DNA of 64,000 nucleotides from JABFRG01 sp046351415 (lineage in GTDB: Bacteria > Myxococcota_A > Polyangia > Polyangiales > Polyangiaceae): NCBI GenBank assembly GCA_046351415.1, contig JAXLYO010000009.1:186001-250000 (forward strand), written 5' to 3'. Below are positions 19,617 to 28,802 of the stretch, in pieces. The stretch's first letter is position 1. Every line of letters starts with the position of its first letter. The notes below the pieces were generated by a model. That model was not told the DNA's origin. It saw nothing but the letters and a program-made list of their open reading frames with translations, and did not search any database. The position numbers and the translations under genes are program-made.

Positions 19617-19877
19617 TCAGCCTTCGCTCGACTTCTCTTCGCCGTCTTTGGGTTCTTTGGGCGCAGACGAAGAGGGGGATGCGCTGGCGTTCTCGCCGTC
19701 TCCTTGTGCGGGGGGCTCGTCCGTGATCGTCGAGTACTTGGACGGAATCGAGTCCTTCACGGGGAGCCCCGGCTTCGCCCACGGTTCCTTCACGTTCTTG
19801 AAAACGAGAACGATCCAGACCGTCAGGAGGGCCACGACGACTGCGGTCACCGCGTAGAGCATGTTGGGATTCGGCAT
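19617..19877 (-). CDS. Small single-pass membrane protein
   Basis: An 86-aa protein with one membrane helix at residues 7-26 (MLYAVTAVVVALLTVWIVLV) and a C-terminal disordered tail rich in Pro, Ser, Glu and Lys. No recognised family. It lies 56 bases downstream of the FKBP lipoprotein gene on the same strand and is convergent with the acidic protein gene, so it may be the last gene of a three-gene envelope transcript. Confidence 0.65.
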   Translation of the reverse strand: MPNPNMLYAVTAVVVALLTVWIVLVFKNVKEPWAKPGLPVKDSIPSKYSTITDEPPAQGDGENASASPSSSAPKEPKDGEEKSSEG

Positions 19878-19933
19878 GACGATCGAGTGCTTCCTGGTCT
19901 GCTGGTCTGGGGCAATGACGGATGGGGGCGCCG

Positions 19934-20452
19934 TTACTTGTCGCGCGGCGGCTCTTTGATTTCGACGAGCTCCACGTCGAACTTGAGGCCTGCGGACTGC
20001 GGAATCGTCGGGGGCTTTCCGGCCGCGCCGTAGCCGAGGTCCGGGGGAATGGCGAGCTTGCGCTTTCCGCCGACCTTCATGCCGACGACACCCTGGTCCC
20101 AGCCCTTGATGACCGCACCCGCTCCGAGGGTGAACTCGAACGGCTCGTTTCGGTCACGAGAGCTGTCGAACTTCTTTCCGTTCATGAGCGTACCCGTGTA
20201 ATGTACACGCACCGTGTCGCCGGTCTTTGCTTCTTTGCCATCGCCGACTTTTTCGTCGGTAATTTCGAGCTTCGTGGGAGGCGGAGGCAGGGGCTCACCT
20301 GCGGCGGGCTTGTATGCACTCTCGGGCTCGTCGACCTTCTTCGAGCACCCGGGCAGGGCCGCAAGGGAAAGGGCAGAGAGAGCGGAGAGCACGGCGATGC
20401 AACGCGCGCCATGCTGGAGCCGGAAGAGGGGCCAGGAAAGAGCGGTTTTCAT
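19934..20452 (-). CDS. FKBP-type peptidyl-prolyl isomerase lipoprotein
   Basis: A 172-aa lipoprotein prolyl isomerase. The lipobox is AALPGC with Cys36. After a Pro-rich linker, the FKBP domain (about 60-168) shows GDTVRVHYTGTLMNGKKFDSS, FTLGAGAVIKGWDQGVVGMK, GGKRKLAIPPDLGYG and LKFDVELVEI, with the aromatic and Asp residues of the active pocket retained. It probably assists folding of exported proteins in the periplasm. It follows the TonB-like protein gene by 77 bases. Confidence 0.93.
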   Translation of the reverse strand: MKTALSWPLFRLQHGARCIAVLSALSALSLAALPGCSKKVDEPESAYKPAAGEPLPPPPTKLEITDEKVGDGKEAKTGDTVRVHYTGTLMNGKKFDSSRDRNEPFEFTLGAGAVIKGWDQGVVGMKVGGKRKLAIPPDLGYGAAGKPPTIPQSAGLKFDVELVEIKEPPRDK

Positions 20453-20529
20453 GGTCCCGCACGTCTAGCCGAGTTGGCGAGAAAGCGAAAGTATCAAGGC
20501 CGAACCGTGCCAGAGAAGGCGAGCGAAAT

Positions 20530-21996
20530 TCAGGGCTTGAGCTCGACGCCCATGAGCAGCGCCGCGGTGCCGAGGATACGTTCGAGCTGCGTCTTCGATG
20601 CCACGACGTGCGTGTGAATGAGCGTGCCGTCCGCCTCGACCTTCGCTCCATTGAGTACGCCCGCCGTTCCCATTTGAACGAGGCCAGAGTTGGTCTGCGT
20701 GATGAGGGTGCTCATCGTTGCAGCAGCAGCCACCGCGCTCTCGGGCGTCGTGCAGTCCCCTTCGGCGAAGACGTCGGCGCCCCCGTCCGTGCGCGGATTG
20801 ATCCAAATGCGGAGCTCCTTCAGGTCCTGCGGAAACTTGAGTCCACGAATGGCGACCTGACGGTGTGGCTCCCGGACGATGAGGCGCATCGCTTCGCCCG
20901 GCCTCACCTTCGGCGCAATGGGACGCCCCTTCAGCACCTTCGCGAACTCGGTCGCCTTGTCCGGTGGCACGACCGCGAGCACGTGCGGTTGTCCACGGAG
21001 GAAGGCACGAGGCGCGCCGTCGGCGTGGCCGAGCGTGCCCTTGACGCCGCGGACCCCCGCATCGAGTGGGCCGCCCTTGTCGTAGTTCTGGGACGCAATG
21101 TCCATCGCATGATCGACCACGGCGTCATCGATGGTGTAGCGGATGATGACGGCGTCGCGGTCGGTGTGGATGAGCGATGGACCGTAGATGAGAAGCCAGT
21201 CAGCATCGCGCACGGGGTCGAACGAGCCTTGGTTGCCCTTCAAGAAGTCGTTCCACTGCGGGACCGACGTGAACAGCGGCCCCGAGCGAGCCCCCACGGG
21301 GTTCTTGCGAATCTCCGTCATGTTGACGAGGAGTGTCACGTTGACGGGGCCCGCCGTGACGAGACCACTCATGCCGACGATGCTGGCTGGGTCGCGAGGC
21401 CCAGGTGCGGCTCCCGATCCTCCATCCGCCATCGCCATCGCGCCGCCGTCACCGAAGAGCGAAGTGCCGCCGTCGCGAAGCTCAGCGGGGGCTCCGCCGT
21501 CGCCATGCGCCAGCGGTATGCCGGCGTCCACCTTCGGAGGTTTCGCAGCGTCTGGGCCTGCATCGCGAGGGCCTGCGTCGGAGCCGGCGTCGGGTCCAGC
21601 ATCGACCTTCGGAGCCGCAGCGTCGGCGATACCATCGCCCGCTTGGGAAGGCGGCGGTTGCACCGGCGGAGGCGGCGTGGGCTCCGGTGCTTGCGGCTTC
21701 TCTTCCTCGAAGAGGTCCGAGGGGATCGTGAGCTCGTCGTCTACTTCCTTGAACTCGACCGAGGTCTGCGGAACGAGTCGCCATGGATAGGCTGCCAAGT
21801 GCGCACCGGCACTCACGACGAGCGCTACGACGAGCGCGCGTCGAGCGCTCCGGCCGTACCAGAACTTCGCCGCGCGCGAGAGCTTCGACCCCGGCGGAGG
21901 TGCCGTTGCGTGCGGCGCCGTCGGGGCCGTGTGCATCGCGCCCTGGGAGACCGGGCCTTCGTCATCCGAGCGCGTCACGCGTTTCTTCCTGGACAC
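20530..21996 (-). CDS. Membrane protein with TonB-like N-terminus and Asp-Ala-Gly linker
   Basis: A 488-aa protein of unknown function. A cytoplasmic N-terminus (45 residues) is followed by one membrane helix (ARRALVVALVVSAGAHLAAY) and a Pro-rich periplasmic stretch with PEPTPPPPVQPPP, reminiscent of TonB. A long linker contains repeated Asp-Ala-Gly, a composition frequent in myxobacterial surface proteins. The C-terminal 270 residues form a folded periplasmic domain with LLVNMTEIRKNPVG and HVLAVVPPDKATEFAK. There is no TonB C-terminal domain, so a TonB role is not claimed. The start is GTG. It is first of three minus-strand envelope genes. Confidence 0.8.
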   Translation of the reverse strand: MSRKKRVTRSDDEGPVSQGAMHTAPTAPHATAPPPGSKLSRAAKFWYGRSARRALVVALVVSAGAHLAAYPWRLVPQTSVEFKEVDDELTIPSDLFEEEKPQAPEPTPPPPVQPPPSQAGDGIADAAAPKVDAGPDAGSDAGPRDAGPDAAKPPKVDAGIPLAHGDGGAPAELRDGGTSLFGDGGAMAMADGGSGAAPGPRDPASIVGMSGLVTAGPVNVTLLVNMTEIRKNPVGARSGPLFTSVPQWNDFLKGNQGSFDPVRDADWLLIYGPSLIHTDRDAVIIRYTIDDAVVDHAMDIASQNYDKGGPLDAGVRGVKGTLGHADGAPRAFLRGQPHVLAVVPPDKATEFAKVLKGRPIAPKVRPGEAMRLIVREPHRQVAIRGLKFPQDLKELRIWINPRTDGGADVFAEGDCTTPESAVAAAATMSTLITQTNSGLVQMGTAGVLNGAKVEADGTLIHTHVVASKTQLERILGTAALLMGVELKP

Positions 21997-22201
21997 ATCG
22001 TGCCCTCAACGAACCACAAGAAAACACCCCTTACGACCTTCAACCCCTTGAATTCTACGCTGATTCCCGCCGGCACGTCGATCGCAAGGACGGGTTTCGG
22101 AAAAAATGACCCCCAAGAACTGGATCCACAGTCAGCGCGAGCGCTATGAACGTAGCAACCTAGGTTGGTGGAGCCCTGCCCGGCTCTCTTTCCGAAGCAA
22201 C

Positions 22202-23818
22202 ATGGCCCGTAAAACCCTATCCCTCGTCGCTGTCTCCCTCGCCGTCGCAAACGCGGCCGTGGCTTGTACCGACAAGAGCGGTACGGGCGGCCCTGTGCCG
22301 CTCGCCTCGGTGTCCGGCTCGCATACCACCACCGCTGCGAGCGCCTCGGCCACGAACGGCACCGCCCACAACGAAGCCGATGCGGGCAGCCAAAAGCCGA
22401 GCGAACCCGAGCATTACCTCGGCGCTCTTTCGCTCTACACGCCCATCCTCAGTGAGATGGAGTGGCCTCCGAAGGAAAAAGAAGGCCGCAAGAAGGACAA
22501 GGGCAGCGTTCACCTCGGCTATCTCCGCCAGGGCGAAAAGGCCGCGGTCATCCCCGAGCCCCACGTGAAGGGCAACTGCTCGGAGGGGTGGTACGAGCTC
22601 GTCGGCGGCGGCTTCGTGTGCGGCAAGCACGGCACGCTCGACCTCAACCATCCGCGCTTCCGCACCGGTCCGCATGCGGCCTACACCGATCGCGCGCTTC
22701 CCTACGACTACGGATACAACGCCGGTAACGGTACCCCTCTCTACCGCGTCGTTCCCTCCCGCGAAGAGCGCACCGCCAACGAACCCTGGCTGACGCAGTC
22801 GGCTCCGAAGAAGAAGCGTCGCGCTGCCGACGACGACAGCGGCGACCTCGACGCGGGCGCACCGACCCCCTCCTCCGAATCGGATGCGAGCGTGCCGTGG
22901 TACATGCGCGACTACGACGGCGGCAAGCCGCAGGTGACGATGGATGACCTCCGCGAGGAGGGCCCGGTTGCGAAGCGCATGGTGAAGGGGTTCTTCCTCA
23001 GCCTCGACAAACCCTTCGTTTCGGGTGGCTCGCGCTGGTGGCGCACGAACAGTATGCTCATCGCCCCTGCCGATCGCATCGTGCAGTGGAAAGCTCCGAC
23101 CGAGTTCAAGGGCGTGTGGCTGAACGCCTCCGACGACACGGTGGCGCACAAGCAACCCGCGCTGGTCGGCTTCTCGCTGCTCTCGAAGGCCAAGAAGTAC
23201 ACGGTGAACGGAAAGCACGCGAGCGCCGGCGGCGACCTCGCACGGCACACCATCATGCGACTCACCGGCGAGAGCGTCGTCATCGGCAATCAGACGTACT
23301 GGGAGACCGAGGAAGGCTGGTATTTCCGCGAGTCCGACGGCACGAAGACGAAGCCGGGTGAAGCACCGAAGGACCTCAAGAAGGGCGAAAAATGGGTCGA
23401 CGTTTCACTGTCGGCACAGACGCTCGTAGCGTTCGAGGGCGACAAGCCCGTGTACGCTACACTCGTGTCGACGGGCAGGCGCAGCCCGATCAAGGACAAG
23501 GATCACGCGACCCCAACGGGCACGTTCCGCATCCGCGAGAAGCACGTCGCGGCGACCATGGACGGCGACGTCGCGAGCGACGGCCCCTACTCCATCGAAG
23601 ACGTTCCGTGGATCATGTATTTCCAGGGCAGCTACGCGCTGCACGGCGCTTTCTGGCACGCGAACTTCGGTCACACGCAGAGCCACGGTTGCGTCAATCT
23701 ATCCCCGGCCGATGCGAAAGCGATCTTTGGCTGGACCGAGCCTCAGCTTCCCGAGGGGTGGCACGGCGCGTTTGCGACGACCGATCGTCCCGGAACGATC
23801 GTCGTCGTCCACGACTGA
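22202..23818 (+). CDS. L,D-transpeptidase (YkuD) lipoprotein
   Basis: A peptidoglycan cross-linking enzyme of the YkuD family, 538 aa from ATG 22202. That start gives a signal sequence ending in a lipobox (AAVAC, Cys22). An in-frame ATG at 22106 would bury it. A SH3-like region with GYLRQGEKAAVIPEP lies near residues 90-150. The C-terminal YkuD domain (about 400-538) has PTGTFRIREKHV, HGAFWHANFG and the catalytic SHGCVN, with Cys497 as nucleophile. It is divergent from the TonB-like protein gene. Confidence 0.9.
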   Translation: MARKTLSLVAVSLAVANAAVACTDKSGTGGPVPLASVSGSHTTTAASASATNGTAHNEADAGSQKPSEPEHYLGALSLYTPILSEMEWPPKEKEGRKKDKGSVHLGYLRQGEKAAVIPEPHVKGNCSEGWYELVGGGFVCGKHGTLDLNHPRFRTGPHAAYTDRALPYDYGYNAGNGTPLYRVVPSREERTANEPWLTQSAPKKKRRAADDDSGDLDAGAPTPSSESDASVPWYMRDYDGGKPQVTMDDLREEGPVAKRMVKGFFLSLDKPFVSGGSRWWRTNSMLIAPADRIVQWKAPTEFKGVWLNASDDTVAHKQPALVGFSLLSKAKKYTVNGKHASAGGDLARHTIMRLTGESVVIGNQTYWETEEGWYFRESDGTKTKPGEAPKDLKKGEKWVDVSLSAQTLVAFEGDKPVYATLVSTGRRSPIKDKDHATPTGTFRIREKHVAATMDGDVASDGPYSIEDVPWIMYFQGSYALHGAFWHANFGHTQSHGCVNLSPADAKAIFGWTEPQLPEGWHGAFATTDRPGTIVVVHD

Positions 23819-23865
23819 ACCGCTAAACGCTTGACGGATGGCGCCAAAGCCGCAAAGAGGATGGC

Positions 23866-24843
23866 GTGGATCAACTCACGGCACACCTCGACCGCGGGTG
23901 GGACCTGGCGCAGAAAGGCGACGCCACGGGTGCGAACGCGTGTGCGCGACGCGCCCTCGAAATCGACCCGCAGTCGCCGGAGGTGCACAACCTTCTCGGC
24001 TATACCGCTGCGCTGCTCGGTGAGCCCGACGAGGCGCTCGATCACTATCGCCAGGCCATTGCGCTGGACGACACGTACTTCGAGGCCATGCTGAACGCAG
24101 CCGAGCTCCTCATTCCCCAGGGTGAGTGGGCAGAGGCCGTGGCACTTTGCGACGACGCGTACGACCTGGCCGAAACCGACGACGAGCGTATCGACGCGTT
24201 GCTGATGAAGGTCGACGCCCTGCTCGGTAAAAGCGACCTCGCCGAGGCCCGAAACACGATGCGACTCTTGCCTGACGGTCCGCACCAAAACCCTCAGCAC
24301 AGCTTCCTGATCGGCCGCTTCCGCTACGAGCTCGGCGACATGGATCGCGCGGCGACGGAGCTCGGTCATGCCGTCAAGAACGACCCCGACAACGCCGACG
24401 CGCTCTACTACCTCGGCCTCGTGCGCGAAGAACGCGGCGACCGCCGAGGTGCGACGGAAGTACTGCTCCGCGCGCGCCTCGCCGACATGTTGACTGCGCC
24501 ACCGCCTTGGTCTCCCTCCCCCGAAACGTTCGGTGTGATGGTGCAAGAGGCGATCGCGAAGCTCGCCGAGCCGCTGCTCCGTTTGACCACCGAGCTCGAA
24601 GTCTATTGCGTGGACGTCCCCGGAGCGGAGCTCGTCGTCGATGGAGTCGACCCGAGAGCCTCCGCTCTCTACGACGCGGGTGCAGAAGACCGCCCGCCGC
24701 GGCTCTTCATCTACCAGCGAAACCTCGAGCGTGCCGCGGGCTCTTTGTCCGACCTTCAGCCGGCCCTCCACGACGCCATCGTGCGAGAGATCACGGCGGC
24801 CGACCAAGCAGCTCAGCCCATTCCGAGCGATCAACTCAACTGA
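23866..24843 (+). CDS. TPR protein with degenerate zincin-like C-terminal domain
   Basis: A 325-aa cytosolic protein. Residues 1-210 form about five or six tetratricopeptide repeats. Residues 225-320 match the pattern of the Zincin_1 metallopeptidase family: FGVMVQEAIAKL, VYCVDVPGAELV, then PPRLFIYQRNLERAAG. Where that family has its HExxH zinc site, this protein reads REITA, so both zinc histidines are missing and it is predicted inactive. It starts with GTG, preceded by AAAGAGG at a good distance. It follows the L,D-transpeptidase gene on the same strand by 47 bases. Confidence 0.85.
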   Translation: MDQLTAHLDRGWDLAQKGDATGANACARRALEIDPQSPEVHNLLGYTAALLGEPDEALDHYRQAIALDDTYFEAMLNAAELLIPQGEWAEAVALCDDAYDLAETDDERIDALLMKVDALLGKSDLAEARNTMRLLPDGPHQNPQHSFLIGRFRYELGDMDRAATELGHAVKNDPDNADALYYLGLVREERGDRRGATEVLLRARLADMLTAPPPWSPSPETFGVMVQEAIAKLAEPLLRLTTELEVYCVDVPGAELVVDGVDPRASALYDAGAEDRPPRLFIYQRNLERAAGSLSDLQPALHDAIVREITAADQAAQPIPSDQLN

Positions 24844-24878
24844 ACGTTCGCGCCGCCGAGCCTTCGCTCGAGAGGCCT

Positions 24879-26354
24879 TCAGCGCCAAATGCAGATGAAG
24901 CCGCCGATGTTGGCGAAGCGAGGCGCGACGTCGACCGCCGCGTTGAAGCACAGGTCGAGTTCGGGCATGAAGAGGATCGGCGGAATGCGCCCTAGGTGAA
25001 TGTCACCGCCGAAAGTGAAGTGCTGACGAGAAACCCCTTCGGGAAAGCGCGACGGCTCGAGATAGCTGCCCGTCCGCACCCGCAAGAGGTCGTAGATGGG
25101 CTCGACCTCGAGGCCGACGCGCGGTGAATACGTGACACTCATGCCCGCGTGGTCGCGAACTTGATCGACGAAACCGATGACGCTCGTCGCGTCACCGCTC
25201 GAGCCCGACACGAGAACGCTGGCGAGAACCAATAGCTTCTCGCGAGGAAGTCGCCTCGCCTCCTGACGACGTGCTCGAATTTCCTCCTCGTAGCGCGCGT
25301 CGATGTACTGCTCCTCGACGCTACGGCGCGCGGCTTCGGCATCCGGCGGGAGCGGGTACTTTTCTCGCTCGGCACGCGCCTGGTTCACCTGCTGACGAGC
25401 GAAGTCCCGCGCGCCTCTGGGATCGGTCCACGGAATGTTGAGCGGCCGCCGACCGAATTGAAGCGCCACGCCGGCTTCGAGCTCCCAGGGAGCTACGATC
25501 CTTCCGGGCACGGCATAGCCGGCCACGCGTTGCACCGCTCCCGGTGCCGCATTTTCTGCGAGCGGAGACGCGACGACCGGCGCGCGAAACGTGACGGCCA
25601 GCCGATAGGGCTGTGCCTTGGGCATCGCCACGAGCCCGACTTCCGGTGCCGCGCCGAGGAAGCCGAACAGGCCATCACGCGATCCGATGAGCTGGTCGTA
25701 ACCCATTGCGACGATGCGAGCGCCAACACCAACGGCGAGCTGATCGTCGTGGAACGAGTAGGCCGCTTTGATGCCGATGCGCGCGAAGTTCAGCGTGAGC
25801 CCAGGGCCCGTTTTCGCGAAGACGCTGCGAAGCGGGTTCTCGTCCGTTCCGGAGATGGTGTACCGGAGGACATCGATGTTGGCCGCCGTGCCGAAGTGGC
25901 CGATCTGAAGTCCAAAACCGCCGCTCAACTGGAGAAACTGTCGCGTGCGGTCGAGCGCCGCCGCCGACCCGCGGTCGCCGCGATTTTGGTAGTCGCTCGC
26001 ACCAAACGACCCAGGAAGCGAGATGCCGACGGAGGCATCGTAGTCGACGAAGCGCAGACTGCTCGTTGCCCGAATGGCCGGTGCCGCCGTGTTGACGGAA
26101 GCGCCGTCGAGGCCATCGCCGAACGCCGCATTGGCGCCCGCGAACCCCGTGACGCGCGTATTCGAGAGCACCGGGCCGTTGAAGACTTCGAGTGTGTAGT
26201 CGTTGCCTCGAATGGGGACGTCCTGCGCGAGGCCCGCCCCCTCTTGGCCCATGAGCGCAACCAGTCCGACGCATCCGATCGCGAGCGAACGAACGCGTCG
26301 CGCACCGATCTGCAGGAATGCGCGGCCTTCTTGGTCCCATGAGCGCGGGCGCAC
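24879..26354 (-). CDS. Putative outer-membrane or exported protein with helical insert
   Basis: A 491-aa protein with an N-terminal export segment (SLAIGCVGLVALMGQEGAG, then LAQDV). Gly- and aromatic-rich amphipathic strands fill residues 55-300 and 375-491, as in outer-membrane beta-barrels. A charged helical insert at about 320-375 (RAEREKYPLPPDAEAARRS, then EEEIRARRQEARRLP) interrupts them. It ends in FICIWR rather than a canonical terminal Phe. No family is recognised. The start is GTG. It is convergent with the TPR-zincin gene. Confidence 0.7.
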   Translation of the reverse strand: MRPRSWDQEGRAFLQIGARRVRSLAIGCVGLVALMGQEGAGLAQDVPIRGNDYTLEVFNGPVLSNTRVTGFAGANAAFGDGLDGASVNTAAPAIRATSSLRFVDYDASVGISLPGSFGASDYQNRGDRGSAAALDRTRQFLQLSGGFGLQIGHFGTAANIDVLRYTISGTDENPLRSVFAKTGPGLTLNFARIGIKAAYSFHDDQLAVGVGARIVAMGYDQLIGSRDGLFGFLGAAPEVGLVAMPKAQPYRLAVTFRAPVVASPLAENAAPGAVQRVAGYAVPGRIVAPWELEAGVALQFGRRPLNIPWTDPRGARDFARQQVNQARAEREKYPLPPDAEAARRSVEEQYIDARYEEEIRARRQEARRLPREKLLVLASVLVSGSSGDATSVIGFVDQVRDHAGMSVTYSPRVGLEVEPIYDLLRVRTGSYLEPSRFPEGVSRQHFTFGGDIHLGRIPPILFMPELDLCFNAAVDVAPRFANIGGFICIWR

Positions 26355-26491
26355 CCGCCGACTAGAATATGGGTGCGAAAGAAGCGCAATACTGCGTTTG
26401 CAGAAGGTCCCGCGGCCCCCCTTCGGGCTGGCCGATTGGGTGCCAGAGGGGGAGCAAAGCCCCGAAAATCTGTGCTAGAAGGCGCGGTTGG

Positions 26492-26641
26492 ATGACAACC
26501 GTCAAGAAGTCCGCAGCCGCACGCCGAGGTAGAAACCTCGTCCTCGGTCTTTTCTTGGCGCTCGCCGCGTGGTTCATCCTATCGAGCACGTGGCAAATCA
26601 CCGCCTACGCCTTTTGGGGTTCGAACACCAAAGCGCCCTAA
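26492..26641 (+). CDS. Small single-pass membrane protein
   Basis: A 49-aa candidate gene: a basic N-terminus (MTTVKKSAAARRGRN), one membrane helix (LVLGLFLALAAWFILSS) and a short tail ending SNTKAP. It sits 51 bases before the DEAD-box helicase gene. The basic-then-hydrophobic design suggests a real small membrane protein, but there is no strong ribosome site and no recognised family. Confidence 0.5.
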   Translation: MTTVKKSAAARRGRNLVLGLFLALAAWFILSSTWQITAYAFWGSNTKAP

Positions 26642-26692
26642 CCCGCGGCGCGCTCCACCCCGACAGTCCACCGCCAGAACTCAGGTACCCTC

Positions 26693-28699
26693 ATGCAGCA
26701 ACCCACATCGTTCGATTCGCTTCCTCTCTCGAAAGAAGTGAGGCGAGCCATCGACGAACTCGGATACACGACGCCCACGCCGGTCCAGCTGGCCGTTTTC
26801 GATCCTGCGTCCCGTGGAAAAGACCTCGTCGTCCAGGCGCGCACCGGTACTGGCAAGACGGCTGCGTTCGGCCTCCCGATCGTCGACTCGCTCGTGCGTC
26901 GCTCGGTGCGGGCGGTCCAAGCACTCGTTCTCACCCCTACCCGCGAGTTGGCACTCCAGGTCGCGCGTGAGCTCTCGAAGCTCGGCCAGTATCGCGACGT
27001 CTCCGTCGCGGCGGTGTATGGCGGCGTCGGCATCGACAAGCAAATCCAGGAGCTGGCAGCTGGGGCGCAGGTCGTCATTGGGACGCCGGGGCGCGTGCTC
27101 GATCACCTCCGCCGCGGCACCATGAACGCCAGCGAGCTTCGCATCTTCGTCCTCGACGAGGCCGACGAGATGCTCTCGATGGGTTTCGCGAAGGAGCTCC
27201 ACGCCATCGTCTCACTCCTTCCGAAGCAACGGCAGGGGCTCTTCTTCAGCGCCACCATTCCTTCGACCATCGAGCGAATGGCGACCTCTCAGCTCAAGGA
27301 CCCGGAGTTCATCACGCTGTCCTCCGATCAGGTCGGCGCGCTCGAAATCGCGCACTACGTGTACCATACACGCGGCGACAAGCGCGAGGCCCTCTTGCGA
27401 GTCCTCGAAGTCGAGAACCCCGAGAACGCGATCATCTTCTGCAACACGAAGGACGAGACAGAACGCTTGGCTGCCCTTTTGCAGCAGCGTGGCTATAGCG
27501 CTGATTGGCTCAATGGCGACCTCGAGCAGCGCGAGCGCGAGCGCGTCATGACGGGCACACGCGAAGGGCACATCCGCTTTCTCGTGTGCACCGACGTCGC
27601 CGCGCGCGGAATCGACATTTCCCACCTCACGCACGTCATCAACGCCGACTTCCCTCAGGACGCGGAGACGTACGTCCACCGCACGGGTCGCACGGGGCGC
27701 GCGGGCAAGACGGGCACGGCCATTTCGCTCGTGGGCCCGAAGGACATCGGCAACCTCTACTTGCTCCGTCTTTCGTACAAGCTTCGTCCTCTCGAGAAGC
27801 AGCTGCCCACCGAAGGCGAGCTGAAGACGCGCGCGGAGCAGGACCTCGTCGAAACGTTCTTGGAGGCCTATGCGAACGAGGCGCACGACGAAGCGGACAT
27901 CGCTCTGGCGCAGCGCCTTCTCACGCATGAATCGGCCACACAGGTGCTCGCGGGCCTTTTGCGTGCGCACCTTGGTGATCGGGGCAAGAAGGAACAAGGC
28001 GCGGCCGAGCGCCGTCGTGCGAAGAACCCGGAGCCCGTGCCGATCGTTCCCGTTCGCTCTGCGAGCGGTGAGCGCAAGCTTTCGTCCGTTTCGATCACGG
28101 CCGAGGTTGCTCCGCAGGCAAGCACCGAAGGACGCCCCGCCACGAGCGATGGGCCGACCACGTTGCGCCAATCCGGCAGCGCATCGCAAGAGCGAGGCGA
28201 TCGCGGCGATCGCGGAGGCCGAAGGCGAAGCCGGCGCGGCGCGGGGGACGGTGGCTTCGAATCCGGGTCCGTCGTGGGCTACACGGAGGAGGCGACGCCC
28301 GGGTTCACCGAAGCCGACGCGCCTGCTCCGGGCTTCACCGAAGGCGCGGCCCCCGCAGCATCCAGCGACCGCACGGACCGCGGCCGCTCGCGACGCACGA
28401 TGCCGAGCCGCGAGCTCCGCGAGGGCTCGGGCGGAAGCGCCGAGGAGAACGATGGCTTCGCGCAGATCTTCGTCAACGTCGGAAGGCGCGATGGCGTGAG
28501 CCCCGCCGACATCATTGCGATCGTCACCTCACGCGGAAACATCCCCGAATCCGAAGTGGGTCGCGTCCGCATGCGTGAGCGCGTCTCGTTCGTCGGCGTG
28601 AAGCCCGAGCACGTCGACGACGCCATCGTGGCACTCGCTGGGCAGTCGCTCGGTGGTCGCACAGTGGTAGCGGAAAAAGCGCGCGCTTCTACCGCTTGA
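26693..28699 (+). CDS. DEAD-box RNA helicase with DbpA-type RNA-binding domain
   Basis: A 668-aa ATP-dependent RNA helicase. It has a Q motif (TPTPVQ), Walker A ARTGTGKT at residues 49-56, VLDEADEML, SAT (FFSATIP), and the C-terminal helicase motifs IIFCNTKDE, ARGIDI and HRTGRTGRAG. After the core (to about 370) comes a helical region and a disordered RG-rich segment. A twice-repeated GFTE phrase (TPGFTEADAP/APGFTEGAAP) follows. The last 85 residues match a DbpA/CsdA RNA-binding domain (AQIFVNVGRRDGVSPADII). Cold-shock or ribosome-assembly function is inferred from the CsdA-like architecture. Confidence 0.93.
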   Translation: MQQPTSFDSLPLSKEVRRAIDELGYTTPTPVQLAVFDPASRGKDLVVQARTGTGKTAAFGLPIVDSLVRRSVRAVQALVLTPTRELALQVARELSKLGQYRDVSVAAVYGGVGIDKQIQELAAGAQVVIGTPGRVLDHLRRGTMNASELRIFVLDEADEMLSMGFAKELHAIVSLLPKQRQGLFFSATIPSTIERMATSQLKDPEFITLSSDQVGALEIAHYVYHTRGDKREALLRVLEVENPENAIIFCNTKDETERLAALLQQRGYSADWLNGDLEQRERERVMTGTREGHIRFLVCTDVAARGIDISHLTHVINADFPQDAETYVHRTGRTGRAGKTGTAISLVGPKDIGNLYLLRLSYKLRPLEKQLPTEGELKTRAEQDLVETFLEAYANEAHDEADIALAQRLLTHESATQVLAGLLRAHLGDRGKKEQGAAERRRAKNPEPVPIVPVRSASGERKLSSVSITAEVAPQASTEGRPATSDGPTTLRQSGSASQERGDRGDRGGRRRSRRGAGDGGFESGSVVGYTEEATPGFTEADAPAPGFTEGAAPAASSDRTDRGRSRRTMPSRELREGSGGSAEENDGFAQIFVNVGRRDGVSPADIIAIVTSRGNIPESEVGRVRMRERVSFVGVKPEHVDDAIVALAGQSLGGRTVVAEKARASTA

Positions 28700-28802
28700 C
28701 CATCCGCACCGACCATCTTTCGCAGATGGCTCCGGTGTGTGCGAATGTCCTAGGTGCGGTGTGGGTTGAGCACGGCTTAAAATCCGCGTAGCTTTTCGGA
28801 TC

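Noticed and set aside
20314..22149. Plus-strand open frame across the FKBP and TonB-like genes (611 codons)
   Set aside because: It is Arg-rich shadow sequence, opposite strongly supported FKBP and TonB-like genes.
28713..28729. Terminator after the DEAD-box gene (CCATCT/AGATGG hairpin)
   Set aside because: Only 6 bp with no T run; too weak to call.
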